DNA of 64,000 bases from Pseudoglutamicibacter cumminsii (lineage in GTDB: Bacteria; Actinomycetota; Actinomycetes; Actinomycetales; Micrococcaceae): the NCBI RefSeq assembly GCF_016907775.1, contig NZ_JAFBCO010000001.1, forward strand, positions 620,001 through 684,000. Direction: 5' to 3'. Positions 8,859-17,566 of this stretch are shown in pieces (the first letter of the stretch is position 1; the number at the start of each line of letters is the position of its first letter). Position numbers and translations under genes: made by a program. The notes under the pieces are model-generated. The model worked only from the letters and a program-made list of their open reading frames with translations. It was not told where the DNA came from and made no database searches.

Positions 8859-9258
8859 CAGCAATCTCCTTCGCTCGATCCAGCAGCCAGCCGAACTTCG
8901 CCGGATCCACCGCTGAGAGCTTGTCCGCACCAGCCTCGACGATCAGCTCACGAACCTTTGCCGTGTGACCTTGCGCTGAGAGCTCGGAAAGAAAAGCACG
9001 TACTTCTTCCAACGTCACCGTCGGTTCAGGTTCAACCTCTGGCTCGTCCGCAAGTAGTTCTGGCTGGGCGTGCGTGGCTGGGATGGTTTCGAAGGGTTCC
9101 TTGATCTGCAGGGCAAGCTCCGGGCGTTCACCAGGCATTCCTGCGTGGTCTTCGAAGCTCTCCTCAACGATCTGCTGAGCCCGCGCAAGCAAATCGGCGA
9201 GCGATCGCATCGTCTGGTTTCCATCACGAATGAAGGCGTTAATTTCCGGCATCATCAT
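8845..9258 (-). CDS. Phage protein of unknown function, acidic linker
   Basis: This 137-residue protein has a basic/helical N-terminal half, an acidic proline-rich linker (ADEPEVEPEPTVTLEEVRAF) and a C-terminal helical repeat with AKVRELIVEAGADKLSAVDP. Similar C-terminal segments occur in phage proteins next to recombination or polymerase genes, but I cannot assign a function. It starts at the first of three consecutive ATG codons and overlaps both neighbours, so it belongs to the replication operon. Confidence 0.7.
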   Translation of the reverse strand: MMMPEINAFIRDGNQTMRSLADLLARAQQIVEESFEDHAGMPGERPELALQIKEPFETIPATHAQPELLADEPEVEPEPTVTLEEVRAFLSELSAQGHTAKVRELIVEAGADKLSAVDPAKFGWLLDRAKEIADGTV

Positions 9259-9491
9259 TTGGATTCACCCGCCTTGAGAGCATCGGCCAGGGCCATGAGG
9301 TCGTCATCGGTGTTTTCGGTGATGTCGATCTGCTTGACCGAGTCACCGGGAACGAGAATCATGACTTTGCGTGGGGTACCAAGCAGTAGGCGCATGAGCC
9401 GTTCACGCAGCGTCACATTCTTGGTGGCGACGATTCCGGGGTTGTCAGGGATATGCCGGGCAATATGAAGCTTGAGACTATGTCGAGCCAT
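9255..9491 (-). CDS. Small hypothetical phage protein
   Basis: The protein has 78 residues and no recognised domain. The N-terminal half is basic (MARHSLKLHIARHIPDNP) and the C-terminal half acidic (ITENTDDDLMALADALKAG). Its stop overlaps the next start by ATGA, and its start lies just downstream of the sigma-like gene. This placement supports it as a real operon member. Confidence 0.65.
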   Translation of the reverse strand: MARHSLKLHIARHIPDNPGIVATKNVTLRERLMRLLLGTPRKVMILVPGDSVKQIDITENTDDDLMALADALKAGESK

Positions 9492-9496
9492 CGGGC

Positions 9497-10186
9497 TTAC
9501 CTTTCTTCCTCATTTGCGGGAGCAGCCCGGTTGGCTTCTCCCTTCACCCCACTGCCGACACCGCTCGAAGTGTTAAATCGGGCCTCCTCAACCGCCTGCC
9601 GGATCAGCGGTTTTACCTCTGCCACCAGCTGCGATACCCGAGCACGGGTCAACCCCATATCGCGCGCCACCTGCGCCTGATTGAGCTTGTCGGTTGCAAG
9701 CAGACGCGTCATCACCTCACGATGCTGCGAATCCAAACCAGCGATGACGTCACGCATCACCTCGAGATCACAGGCACGCTCGACACTGTCCTCGCGTTCG
9801 ATGACCTGGTCTTCAGCGCTGATACCCGGTGAAGCAGGGTCAAGATCGATCTCGAGCATCTGCTCATACGAAAACGGCTTGTTATTCGGGACGCGGCATC
9901 CACGTCGAGGACCGCACCCAGCCCCACACGTACATTTCTTCTTACCCTTGCCGCGATCGGCGCGAACCGCCTGATGCGTGGCCGCTTCTTCTGCGTTCCA
10001 CAACTCGTCCAGAATCTTCTGCGGTGTGCAGGGCTTAACCTGGTCGAGCGGAACACCAGTAGCGGCGGCGCGTTGCTGGCGGTCGGTTGCGATCATGAGA
10101 GCGAACTCGCCAGGGTCAATGTCGAAAGTGTCAGTGATGGACTCGTTCTTGTTGTTATCTGCTTCGTGCTTGAAGGTGACCTTCAT
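9497..10186 (-). CDS. Sigma-70 region-4-like transcription regulator
   Basis: The protein has 229 residues. Around residues 150-205 there is a helix-turn-helix of the sigma-70 region 4 type (LDSQHREVMTRLLATD, QAQVARDMGLTRARVSQLV). The middle carries a Cys-rich basic patch (KKKCTCGAGCGPRRGC) that could bind metal. No clear region 2 is seen, so it is more likely a phage late or early regulator than a full sigma factor. It sits near the start of the replication operon. ATG at 10184-10186 has GGAG about 9 nt upstream. Copy B of the bipartite repeat lies within its last codons. Confidence 0.7.
   Translation of the reverse strand: MKVTFKHEADNNKNESITDTFDIDPGEFALMIATDRQQRAAATGVPLDQVKPCTPQKILDELWNAEEAATHQAVRADRGKGKKKCTCGAGCGPRRGCRVPNNKPFSYEQMLEIDLDPASPGISAEDQVIEREDSVERACDLEVMRDVIAGLDSQHREVMTRLLATDKLNQAQVARDMGLTRARVSQLVAEVKPLIRQAVEEARFNTSSGVGSGVKGEANRAAPANEEER
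9544..9579. repeat. Bipartite repeat, copy B
   Basis: TCACCCCACTGCCGAC and AAGTGTTAAATC are separated by 8 bases, exactly as in copy A at 3749-3784. This copy lies inside the 3' end of the sigma-like gene. Confidence 0.6.
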
Positions 10187-10537
10187 CGAAGGATCTCCAT
10201 TTCTCCGGGAATCCCGGTGATTTGGAGACCTGATCTGTTTGGCTCAGATCACTGGTGAGAACTACTTGGAAGACGACAAAGGCGAGCCACCCCACCCGCC
10301 CCTCAGTGAAGAAGGGTTGGGTGCGGTGACCCGCCGAGCGCTCCCAGAGCAGGTCTCACTAGTGATTTGTTTGTCTAACCCCACGGCCTGCACCCGCCAT
10401 AGGGCTTGCTCATCCGCCAGATGAGCTCCCGAACAATCACGCTCAGGCTTGGAGAACGTCAGTACCGGTGGCCACCAGCACTACCGCCTCCACCCACCCG
10501 GCCCGAACTGTGTCGAAACCGAGTGGGCTGTGTACGG
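10187..10537. other. Gene-free phage leader region with an inverted repeat
   Basis: No gene is supportable; a 61-codon plus-strand frame (10239-10424) has no ribosome site or family match. Two arms, GATCACTGGTGAGA (10247-10260) and TCTCACTAGTGATT (10354-10367), are inverted repeats with 12 of 14 matches. Between them lies a GC-rich hairpin (ACCC-rich arm at about 10290, GGGTTGGGTG near 10315). The region lies upstream of the sigma-like gene and probably holds its promoter and regulatory sites. Confidence 0.45.
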
Positions 10538-10681
10538 CTACTTGCTGCGCTTAGATGGCTTGGTCTGCGCCAACGCTGACGCGGCAACAGACTTCGAGTC
10601 CTTGCCATAACGGCCATCGGTCAGAATCTTCGACGCCTTGGACACCACCTTCGCAGACGTCTGCTTACGGTTCCTTCCCAT
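10538..10681 (-). CDS. Small basic conserved protein of mobile elements
   Basis: The protein has 47 residues from ATG at 10679-10681 behind a strong AAGGAGG site. The sequence runs from GRNRKQTSAKVVSKASKIL to DGRYGKDSKSVAASALAQ and is very rich in Lys, Ser and Ala. Short proteins with this GRNRKQTS...GKDSKS...SALAQ pattern recur in actinobacterial and proteobacterial mobile elements. Their role is unknown; nucleic-acid binding is plausible from the charge. It is the most upstream gene of the minus-strand phage cluster. Confidence 0.7.
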   Translation of the reverse strand: MGRNRKQTSAKVVSKASKILTDGRYGKDSKSVAASALAQTKPSKRSK

Positions 10682-10830
10682 GTGTTTCACCTCCTTCGCC
10701 ACGATCAGGGCACCCACCACCAGTTGGTGCGTGTTCATGAGCGTTAGCGCGAGTCGGCGTGCGATAATGAGATGACAGTTGTTCGTCTCGTCGGCTCGTG
10801 TTTTGCTCACATACTCATCAAACGCTGTGG

Positions 10831-10893
10831 TTTTGGGACTTCAGATCGTTGAGGGAAGCAAAAACTGGGACTTCTGGGACTAGTTTTGGGACT
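10831..10893. promoter_or_regulatory. Four TGGGACT direct repeats upstream of the defence operon
   Basis: TGGGACT occurs at 10834-10840, 10866-10872, 10875-10881 and 10887-10893. The outer two extend to TTTTGGGACT. They end 23 bp before the first start codon of the plus-strand defence operon. The layout suggests an operator array, possibly for the operon's own HTH protein; this is inference. Confidence 0.5.
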
Positions 10894-10916
10894 CGGCATA
10901 GAGGAGCGTGACGCAT

Positions 10917-11774
10917 ATGGGTTTGCCCGAGTTTTGTCGCGCTGTTTACAAGCGGAAGAGTCCCATCACTAACCAGGCAAAATTCGTCCAAGCCGTATTC
11001 CAACACGCTGGCAGTGCAGAGCGGTTAGACGACGAGTACGCACGCAAGATCTTTACCGGGGCAAAACCGATCTCCGAACCGCAATACGAGTCATTTCCTA
11101 CACAGGTGAGCAAGAAATCGTTGCATGATTTCCTTCTTGCCCACCTGAGGCCCCTCCCAAGCACGAAGCGCACGTTGGATGATCGTTGCCAAGAAGTCGG
11201 CAAAGATGCCGGACTGCCCTCAACCCTCACTATCGAACCAGAAGCATTCATTTGGGCACTCACTGACTGGTTTGATGCGATCATCCATGACCCAGACCAT
11301 TGCGATGTCCTCGAACACTGCTACCGACTTCGCCTTGAAGACCAGGAACCAGAAGAAATAAACCCCGCGCCGCAGCCGCTCTATCAAGGAGATCGCGTCG
11401 ACGTGACAGAACCGCCCGCACTGCAAAAACACAAGCCAGGATTTTGGACCGAGTTCACTCACACCTGGACATTGCGCAACGTGGGCAGCATCAACTGGAC
11501 CAACCGGACACTCATCTGTACGAATCCAACAGACCCGCGACTACGACCCGTCGGCACCACGCAAATCAGCATTCCTGACAGCCCACCGGCGACAGCGAAG
11601 TTCATCAAGATTTCTTGCACGTTTCGGGCGCAAGGCTATGAAGGTGCTGCCTCAAGCCACTGGGAAATGCATAACGCGGATGGCGAGAACTGCTTTCCAC
11701 AAGAAGGCACGACCTTCAATGTCGATGCCACAGTTATTAACCCGGATCTTCACGCGATAAGGCAGGAACGATGA
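10917..11774 (+). CDS. NBR1-Ig-like domain protein, first gene of defence operon
   Basis: The protein has 285 residues. I take ATG at 10917 (GAGGAG 10 nt upstream) rather than GTG at 10908, which is too close to that site. Residues about 1-150 are helical and unassigned, with a DNA-binding-regulator look (PEFCRAVYKRKS, ARKIFTGAKPISEPQY). Residues about 165-280 form an Ig-like fold of the NBR1 type: FTHTWTLRNVGSINW, a long insert, then SSHWEMHNADGENCFP. Bacterial NBR1-like domains are presumed adaptors for protein binding. The stop overlaps the next start by ATGA, tying it to the operon. Its biochemical role is unknown. Confidence 0.72.
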   Translation: MGLPEFCRAVYKRKSPITNQAKFVQAVFQHAGSAERLDDEYARKIFTGAKPISEPQYESFPTQVSKKSLHDFLLAHLRPLPSTKRTLDDRCQEVGKDAGLPSTLTIEPEAFIWALTDWFDAIIHDPDHCDVLEHCYRLRLEDQEPEEINPAPQPLYQGDRVDVTEPPALQKHKPGFWTEFTHTWTLRNVGSINWTNRTLICTNPTDPRLRPVGTTQISIPDSPPATAKFIKISCTFRAQGYEGAASSHWEMHNADGENCFPQEGTTFNVDATVINPDLHAIRQER

Positions 11775-12001
11775 GCGAAGCTGAATTAGAAAACTGGGTC
11801 ACCATGAAAGAAGCGCAAACTCACCTCGGGGTGCGCCGGGAAACCATCACGAAATGGATAACAACCCATAATCTCCCTGCCTATAAAGTCGGCAGGGTCT
11901 GGAAGTTCAAACTCTCAGAAATCGACGAATGGGTCCGCACCGGTCAAGCCGCAGAAGAACCACATCCCAACAACCCTCACGAGCCTAAGGAGGAACGCTA
12001 A
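11771..12001 (+). CDS. Excisionase-type helix-turn-helix DNA-binding protein
   Basis: The protein has 76 residues. Nearly the whole protein is a MerR/excisionase-like HTH_17 domain: WVTMKEAQTHLGVRRETI for the helix-turn-helix and PAYKVGRVWKFKLSEIDEWV for the wing. The tail is short and acidic/proline-rich. Small HTH_17 proteins often precede type III modification genes and probably regulate them or help target DNA. It overlaps the NBR1-like gene by 4 nt, and its stop codon shares one base with the Mod start (TAATG), so tight co-translation is expected. Confidence 0.85.
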   Translation: MSEAELENWVTMKEAQTHLGVRRETITKWITTHNLPAYKVGRVWKFKLSEIDEWVRTGQAAEEPHPNNPHEPKEER

Positions 12002-13959
12002 TGCCAGAACTGAACTGGGTCGGCAAAGACAAGGTGATCACCCACCACCTCGACGTTCCCTACCGCGTCCTCGACCGCCAATACTCCTACAACGAGCACG
12101 GGCAACATCAGGAGGATAACGGCTCCCAGAACATGATTATTCACGGTGACAACCTCGAAGCCCTCAAAGCGCTCCTGCCTCGCTATGAAGGAAAAGTCGA
12201 CTGTATCTACATCGATCCTCCCTATAACACAGGCAACGAAGGCTGGATCTACAACGACGCCGTCAACGACCCACGAATCAAGAAATGGCTCGGTGAAGTC
12301 GTCGGCAAAGAAGGCGAAGACCTCTCCCGCCATGACAAGTGGTTGTGCATGATGTACCCGCGCCTGCGCCTGCTGCAGCGGCTGCTTGCACCGACTGGTG
12401 CTATTTTTATTTCGATCGACGACAATGAGGCTGCCCACCTGAAGGCTATGTGTGACGAGATCTTTGGGGCTCGTTGTTTCGTGGCTGATATTTCGTGGCA
12501 GCGCACCTATTCGACCCGTAACGATTCCAAAGGAATCCCTGCCGAGGTTGAGCACTTATTCGCGTTCTCCAAACAGCCCGACTGGAACCCCAACAAGCTC
12601 GAACGCACAGCCGAAATGGATGATAAGTACAGTAATCCTGACGGCGATAGGACTGCTTGGACGAGCTCAGATGCATTCGCTCCGGGAGCAGCTACACACC
12701 AGGGCATGGTCTACGCGATTCAACACCCATTTACGGGAGCAATGATCTATCCGGGCACTGGGAATTGTTGGCGTTATGAACAACCGGAGATGTTCCGCAT
12801 ATTTTCTGGTTGGACTGCCTATGAGTTGAAGGATCTCGATGACGCTGCGAAGCGCGCACGGGTGTGTGGCGTACCTGCTGATGAAGTGAAGCCCGGCGTT
12901 TTGGGTCTCGTATTAGCGAAACCGTTGGAGGAAGCTCAAGCCGATGCGCGCGCAGTGTATGAACGCGGCCAGTGGCCTCGCTTCTACTTCACCAAAGGCG
13001 GCGAAGGTGGCGTCCGTCGCAAGACATACCTCGATAGTGTGGGTGGGCTGCTACCGACGAACTTCTGGCCATACGAGGTTGCCGGTCATACGGATGAGGC
13101 GAAGAAGGAGATCCGTGCGATCTTTGACGGCCGTGTCGCGTTTGATACTCCGAAGCCAACCCGGCTCATCGAACGGATCTTGAAGATCGCAACTAAACCG
13201 GGGGACATCGTCCTCGACTCATTTGCGGGGTCTGGTACGACGGGCCATGCAGTGCTCAACGTCAACAAGTCCGATAAAGGCGAGCGTTCATTTATCCTTG
13301 TCGAGCTAGGTGATTATGCCGACTCGGTGACTGCTGAGCGTGTCCGTCGCGCGATCACTGGCTACAAGGGCGAGTCAGAAGAATCGATCACGCTGTACGA
13401 GCACAAGCTCACGTTGACGGCGATGAAGAAAGCCGACGGCCTGCTCGCCGAGGCAAACAAAATCTACCAGGAAGCTCAGGGCAAGTACACCAAGGTCTCC
13501 CGCCCGAAGATCACCACGAAAGTGACAGGTAAATCGGGTAGCTCCTATCTACAAGTTGTCGCCACACAGTCTCACGACCATGACGTTTCGGGTACGGGAG
13601 GTGACTTCTCCTTCTATGAGCTTGGCGCGCCGCTTCTTGTTGAGGGCGATTTGAATCCCAATGTTCCTCTTGAGCGGGTCCGTGAGTATGTGTGGTTCAC
13701 CGAAACGGGGCAGCCGTTTTCGAATCCGCCCAGTGCCCATCCGTATTTCCTGGGTCGGCATGAGGATGCGTCGTTGTTTTTCGTGTATGAGCCGGATCGT
13801 GTGACGAGTTTGGATCGTGGCTATCTGGCTTCTATCCCGATCGAGTGTGCGGCTAGTTCGTATGTGATTTATGCCGATACCTGTTTGTTGTCGGATGAGG
13901 AGCTGCGCTCGCTGAATATCACGTTCAAGAAGATCCCTCGGGATATCACCCGTCTCTAA
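12001..13959 (+). CDS. mod: Type III restriction-modification methyltransferase (Mod)
   Basis: This 652-residue beta-class N6-adenine DNA methyltransferase has the catalytic motif IDPPYNTGN at residues 71-79 and the AdoMet-binding motif VLDSFAGSGTTGHAVL near residues 402-417, the order expected for the beta class. The central region (about 130-380) should hold target recognition. Mod both methylates and provides sequence recognition to the Res subunit. An AAGGAG site for the next gene lies at its very end. Confidence 0.93.
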   Translation: MPELNWVGKDKVITHHLDVPYRVLDRQYSYNEHGQHQEDNGSQNMIIHGDNLEALKALLPRYEGKVDCIYIDPPYNTGNEGWIYNDAVNDPRIKKWLGEVVGKEGEDLSRHDKWLCMMYPRLRLLQRLLAPTGAIFISIDDNEAAHLKAMCDEIFGARCFVADISWQRTYSTRNDSKGIPAEVEHLFAFSKQPDWNPNKLERTAEMDDKYSNPDGDRTAWTSSDAFAPGAATHQGMVYAIQHPFTGAMIYPGTGNCWRYEQPEMFRIFSGWTAYELKDLDDAAKRARVCGVPADEVKPGVLGLVLAKPLEEAQADARAVYERGQWPRFYFTKGGEGGVRRKTYLDSVGGLLPTNFWPYEVAGHTDEAKKEIRAIFDGRVAFDTPKPTRLIERILKIATKPGDIVLDSFAGSGTTGHAVLNVNKSDKGERSFILVELGDYADSVTAERVRRAITGYKGESEESITLYEHKLTLTAMKKADGLLAEANKIYQEAQGKYTKVSRPKITTKVTGKSGSSYLQVVATQSHDHDVSGTGGDFSFYELGAPLLVEGDLNPNVPLERVREYVWFTETGQPFSNPPSAHPYFLGRHEDASLFFVYEPDRVTSLDRGYLASIPIECAASSYVIYADTCLLSDEELRSLNITFKKIPRDITRL

Positions 13960-13971
13960 GGAGTGTTGGTC

Positions 13972-16614
13972 ATGGAGTTGAAGAAGTATCAAAACCGGGT
14001 GATTGCCGATCTGGAGGATTACCTCACCCAGCTTAACGAGCAGCCCACTCTGAGCGAGGCTTTCAAGATGTTTTGGGAGTCTCGCCAGATTGAGGTTGGC
14101 ACCCTGCAGATGCCGGGCTACCAGAATGTGATCGATGGTGTTCCGCACGTGTGTTACAAGGTCCCAACTGGTGGTGGGAAGACGTTTTTGGCGTGTGCGT
14201 CGGTGAAGCCGATTTTTGAGGCTTTGCCGCCGACGCGGAAACAGGCTGTGGTGTGGCTGGTGCCGTCGGATTCGATTTTGACGCAGACGTTGGCGGCGTT
14301 GAAGAATTCCTCGCACCCGTATCGGCAGAAGTTGAATACTGATTTTGGTGGCCGGGTTGAGGTGTATTCGAAGGAAGAGCTGCTGGCGGGGCAGAATTTC
14401 AGCCCGTCGACGGTGGCTGAGCAGTTGTCGGTGATGGTGCTCTCGTATGACTCGTTCCGCTCACGGACAAAGGACGGGCGCAAGGCATACCAGGCCAATG
14501 GGAATCTGGCGTCGTTCTCGACTGCGTTTGGTGCCCCGGAGCAGCTGATCGAGAACGCGGATGAGACGGCTTTGTTTCAGGTGATTAACCAGTTGAATCC
14601 GGTGGTGATCGTGGATGAGTCGCATCACGCGACGAGCACGTTAAGCCAAGAGATGCTCACGAATTTTAACCCAGCGTTCATTCTTGATTTGACCGCGACC
14701 CCGAAGCGGCAAGCGAACGTGATCTCGTATGTGGATGCGCTCTCGCTCAAGAACGAGAGCATGGTTAAACTTCCGGTCATTGCGTATAACCGGTCCTCGC
14801 AAAAGGATGTTGTTACGGATGCGATCGATCTTCGCCGTTCTCTAGAGGTCGCCGCTACACAGCAGTATGAGAATGGTGGCGCTTATATTCGCCCGATCGT
14901 GTTGTTCCAGGCTCAGCCGAAGACGAGCGAGGATGCGACTTCGTTTGAGCGGCTGCGTGACAAGCTGGTTAAGGCTGGTATTCCTGCAGAGCAGATCGCG
15001 ATCAAGACCGCCGACGTAAACGAGCTCAAGGGCGTGGATCTGCTCAGCGAGGAGTGTCCGATCAGGTTCATCATCACCGTGAACGCGTTGAAGGAAGGTT
15101 GGGACTGCCCCTTCGCCTACATTCTGGCGTCGTTGGCGAACAAAACCAGCCAGGTTGATGTTGAACAGATCCTTGGCCGTGTTCTGCGCCAACCCCACGC
15201 GAAGAAGCAGCCGAATACGTTGTTAAACATGAGTTACGTGTTGACCTCCTCGAACGATTTCGGCGTCACGCTCAAACAGATCGTTGCAGGGCTCAACAGT
15301 GCCGGATTCTCCAAGCGCGACTTCCGTACAGCCGATCAAGTAGCTTTCGACTTCACTGGTGCGAACCAGTCCAGCAAACCTGCCCCTACGTCGTCAGACT
15401 CAGTGGAAGGTATGGACGTTGAAGAGTTTCTGGAGTTCGATGAAGAACAGGTTGCAGCGGATTTAGATGCGCGAGAAGAATCCGCTAGTTCACCAGAGCC
15501 TTCGCCGGATCTGACGGTTGCTTCGATGATCGAGCAGGCGGCTCAGCAGGGTGCGGACTATGAGCAGGAGGCCGAAGAAGCCGCCCAGATGGGTGAGGGC
15601 TTCGTGCCTTCGGATTTGGAGGATGCTGTGGACACGAGCTTCGTGAACCCCGAATTCGCTGACGAGATCGAAACCCTTCGCCTTCCCCAATTCGTCATCC
15701 AAGAGCCTGGATCAGCATTGTTCCCGACCGCTCATGAGGGATACAACGAGCTCAAGCACGAGGCGCTAGCCGGTGACTTCGACTTGGCTACGAAAGACAT
15801 CGATATCGACTTGTCGACGGCCGATGAGCAGATGTACAAGATTGACGTGCGAAAAGACTCAGAGGTTCCTAAAGCCTTCCGGATGTCGAGTACCGACCAG
15901 AAATTCATGCGCGAACACTTCTCGAAACTGAGCATCGAAGGACAAAAACGTAACACGGCTGAAGCGATCTACCAACGGATCAAACCGATCAATTCGATCA
16001 CTGACTCTGACCTGCGGGCATACATCGTGCGGACGGTTGAGGCCTTCGGCACCGAGCAGCTGCTGACCTATCAAGAGCACCCGCATGCGGTAGCAAGCAA
16101 GGTCAAACAGAAAATTGACGGTCTTTTGGAAGCGCACAAGGTCAAGCGGTTCTATGAGGACATCGAGACCCGACGCGTTGATGTTCAACAACTCTATGCG
16201 TTCCCGAAAGCGATCCAGCCCATTCATGCTTCCTCCCTGATTGGCGGCTCCCTGTATGGGGCCGAAGACAAGATGAATGGCTTTGAGCTCGAACTCGCTG
16301 GTCGCTTCTCTGGAATGGACAACGTTCGCTGGTGGCACCGTGTCATTGAACGCAAGGGCTTTTGTCTCAATGGTCCGTTCAACCACTACCCAGATTTTGT
16401 CGTGATGACCGCTAGCGGCACCATCGTGGTTGTCGAGACCAAGGGTGAGCATTTGAAGAACGACGATTCTAACCGCAAGATTAGGCTCGGGCGGGCGTGG
16501 GCGAACATGTCTGGCAATGGCTATCGCTACTACATGGTCTTCGAAGATGGCGTCACTCCACCGGACGGGGCGGTTACTTTGTCGGAGCTCGTGCGTATCC
16601 TCGAAAAGCTGTAG
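13972..16614 (+). CDS. res: Type III restriction endonuclease subunit (Res)
   Basis: This 880-residue SF2 helicase-nuclease starts at ATG 13972, with AAGGAG 8 nt upstream. It shows Walker A VPTGGGKT (residues 64-71), motif II VIVDESHHAT near 213, motif III LTATPKR, and motif VI QILGRVLRQPHAKK. The C-terminus carries a PD-(D/E)XK nuclease: YPDFVV followed by IVVVETKG near residue 822. All catalytic elements are present, so it looks intact. It acts with the upstream Mod to cleave unmodified DNA after translocation. A 31-bp gap separates it from the HamA-like gene. Confidence 0.92.
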   Translation: MELKKYQNRVIADLEDYLTQLNEQPTLSEAFKMFWESRQIEVGTLQMPGYQNVIDGVPHVCYKVPTGGGKTFLACASVKPIFEALPPTRKQAVVWLVPSDSILTQTLAALKNSSHPYRQKLNTDFGGRVEVYSKEELLAGQNFSPSTVAEQLSVMVLSYDSFRSRTKDGRKAYQANGNLASFSTAFGAPEQLIENADETALFQVINQLNPVVIVDESHHATSTLSQEMLTNFNPAFILDLTATPKRQANVISYVDALSLKNESMVKLPVIAYNRSSQKDVVTDAIDLRRSLEVAATQQYENGGAYIRPIVLFQAQPKTSEDATSFERLRDKLVKAGIPAEQIAIKTADVNELKGVDLLSEECPIRFIITVNALKEGWDCPFAYILASLANKTSQVDVEQILGRVLRQPHAKKQPNTLLNMSYVLTSSNDFGVTLKQIVAGLNSAGFSKRDFRTADQVAFDFTGANQSSKPAPTSSDSVEGMDVEEFLEFDEEQVAADLDAREESASSPEPSPDLTVASMIEQAAQQGADYEQEAEEAAQMGEGFVPSDLEDAVDTSFVNPEFADEIETLRLPQFVIQEPGSALFPTAHEGYNELKHEALAGDFDLATKDIDIDLSTADEQMYKIDVRKDSEVPKAFRMSSTDQKFMREHFSKLSIEGQKRNTAEAIYQRIKPINSITDSDLRAYIVRTVEAFGTEQLLTYQEHPHAVASKVKQKIDGLLEAHKVKRFYEDIETRRVDVQQLYAFPKAIQPIHASSLIGGSLYGAEDKMNGFELELAGRFSGMDNVRWWHRVIERKGFCLNGPFNHYPDFVVMTASGTIVVVETKGEHLKNDDSNRKIRLGRAWANMSGNGYRYYMVFEDGVTPPDGAVTLSELVRILEKL

Positions 16615-16645
16615 GCGGGAAGGACACCTTTTGGGAGAATACGAG

Positions 16646-17566
16646 ATGGCACAGGCGACAATCACATCAACGCTGCGCGGTGACACGTTTGCGTCCACGT
16701 TCACCGAGGTGGCGCATTCGAACACGTTAGGTCTTCGAAACGACGAACAGTTACGCCTGTTCCATCTGTCTGTCCAAAACAACCGCTTCGACCACACAGC
16801 CCTCGTCAAGTTCCTCAAACGAAACGTTGGACGCTACGTCTTCTCGCGCGCCGAATACGAAGGCTATAAGCAGCGAGACGATCTCGAAGAAGTCGCTCTC
16901 GACGCTGTGAGCCGGATGCGTTCACAACAAGACGGCATGGGGCTGGGCGAAATCTTGCTCTACGTCCTGCTCGAACAAATTCTCGAAGCACCCAAAGTGC
17001 TGAGCAAGATCGAGCTCAACCAGGCCCGAGGCCAGATCCACAGCCGCTGCGACGCCATCCACCTGCTCACACCAGACGGTCAGCGAACCACCAGCAGTAT
17101 CGTGTTTGGAACCTCCAGCGTGGTCGGCAACATTGGGGATGCCATCACTGCAGCATTCGACCGCGTCGTAGACATCGAGCAGAACCGCTCAGACGAGGTT
17201 CAGCTCGCTGAGAATACCGTGTTCACCAAGACCCTCGACGCAGCGACCGCAGGCTACGTGAAGGATCTGTTGATCCCGAAGCCGGGTGGGGCACCCGGGT
17301 TCGATACCGCTTATTCGATGTTTCTGGGTTACGACATTGGTCTAGATCCGAAAAACTATGGCAATCAGCAGTATCGGTCTGCGCTCGATCAGAAAATGCA
17401 GGGAGATATCGCCGCGCACGCCCAAATGATCGCCAACGAGATCAACACCCGAAACCTAGATAACTACTCGTTCTACATTTACGTTTTGCCCCTCAATGAA
17501 GTAGACGTTGACGCGGTCGCAATCATGGATGGGCTCGTGGGCGGGCAAGGTGGTAGCCATGTCTGA
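16646..17566 (+). CDS. hamA: HamA-like protein (DUF1837), Hachiman effector
   Basis: This 306-residue protein has the DUF1837 pattern. Around residues 99-140 there is GLGEILLYVLLEQILEAPK, then SKIELNQARGQ and SRCDAIHLL. E102, K121, E123 and D136 are candidate residues of the PD-(D/E)XK-like nuclease core known for HamA. In Hachiman, HamA is the nuclease effector held in check by the HamB helicase until it meets aberrant DNA. ATG at 16646 is preceded by GGGAGA. It overlaps the helicase start by 8 nt, as in other HamAB pairs. A plain DUF1837 protein with another role is the alternative. Confidence 0.82.
   Translation: MAQATITSTLRGDTFASTFTEVAHSNTLGLRNDEQLRLFHLSVQNNRFDHTALVKFLKRNVGRYVFSRAEYEGYKQRDDLEEVALDAVSRMRSQQDGMGLGEILLYVLLEQILEAPKVLSKIELNQARGQIHSRCDAIHLLTPDGQRTTSSIVFGTSSVVGNIGDAITAAFDRVVDIEQNRSDEVQLAENTVFTKTLDAATAGYVKDLLIPKPGGAPGFDTAYSMFLGYDIGLDPKNYGNQQYRSALDQKMQGDIAAHAQMIANEINTRNLDNYSFYIYVLPLNEVDVDAVAIMDGLVGGQGGSHV

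Noticed and set aside
10239-10424. 61-codon plus-strand frame in the phage leader
   Set aside because: No ribosome site or family resemblance; it spans an inverted repeat and looks non-coding.
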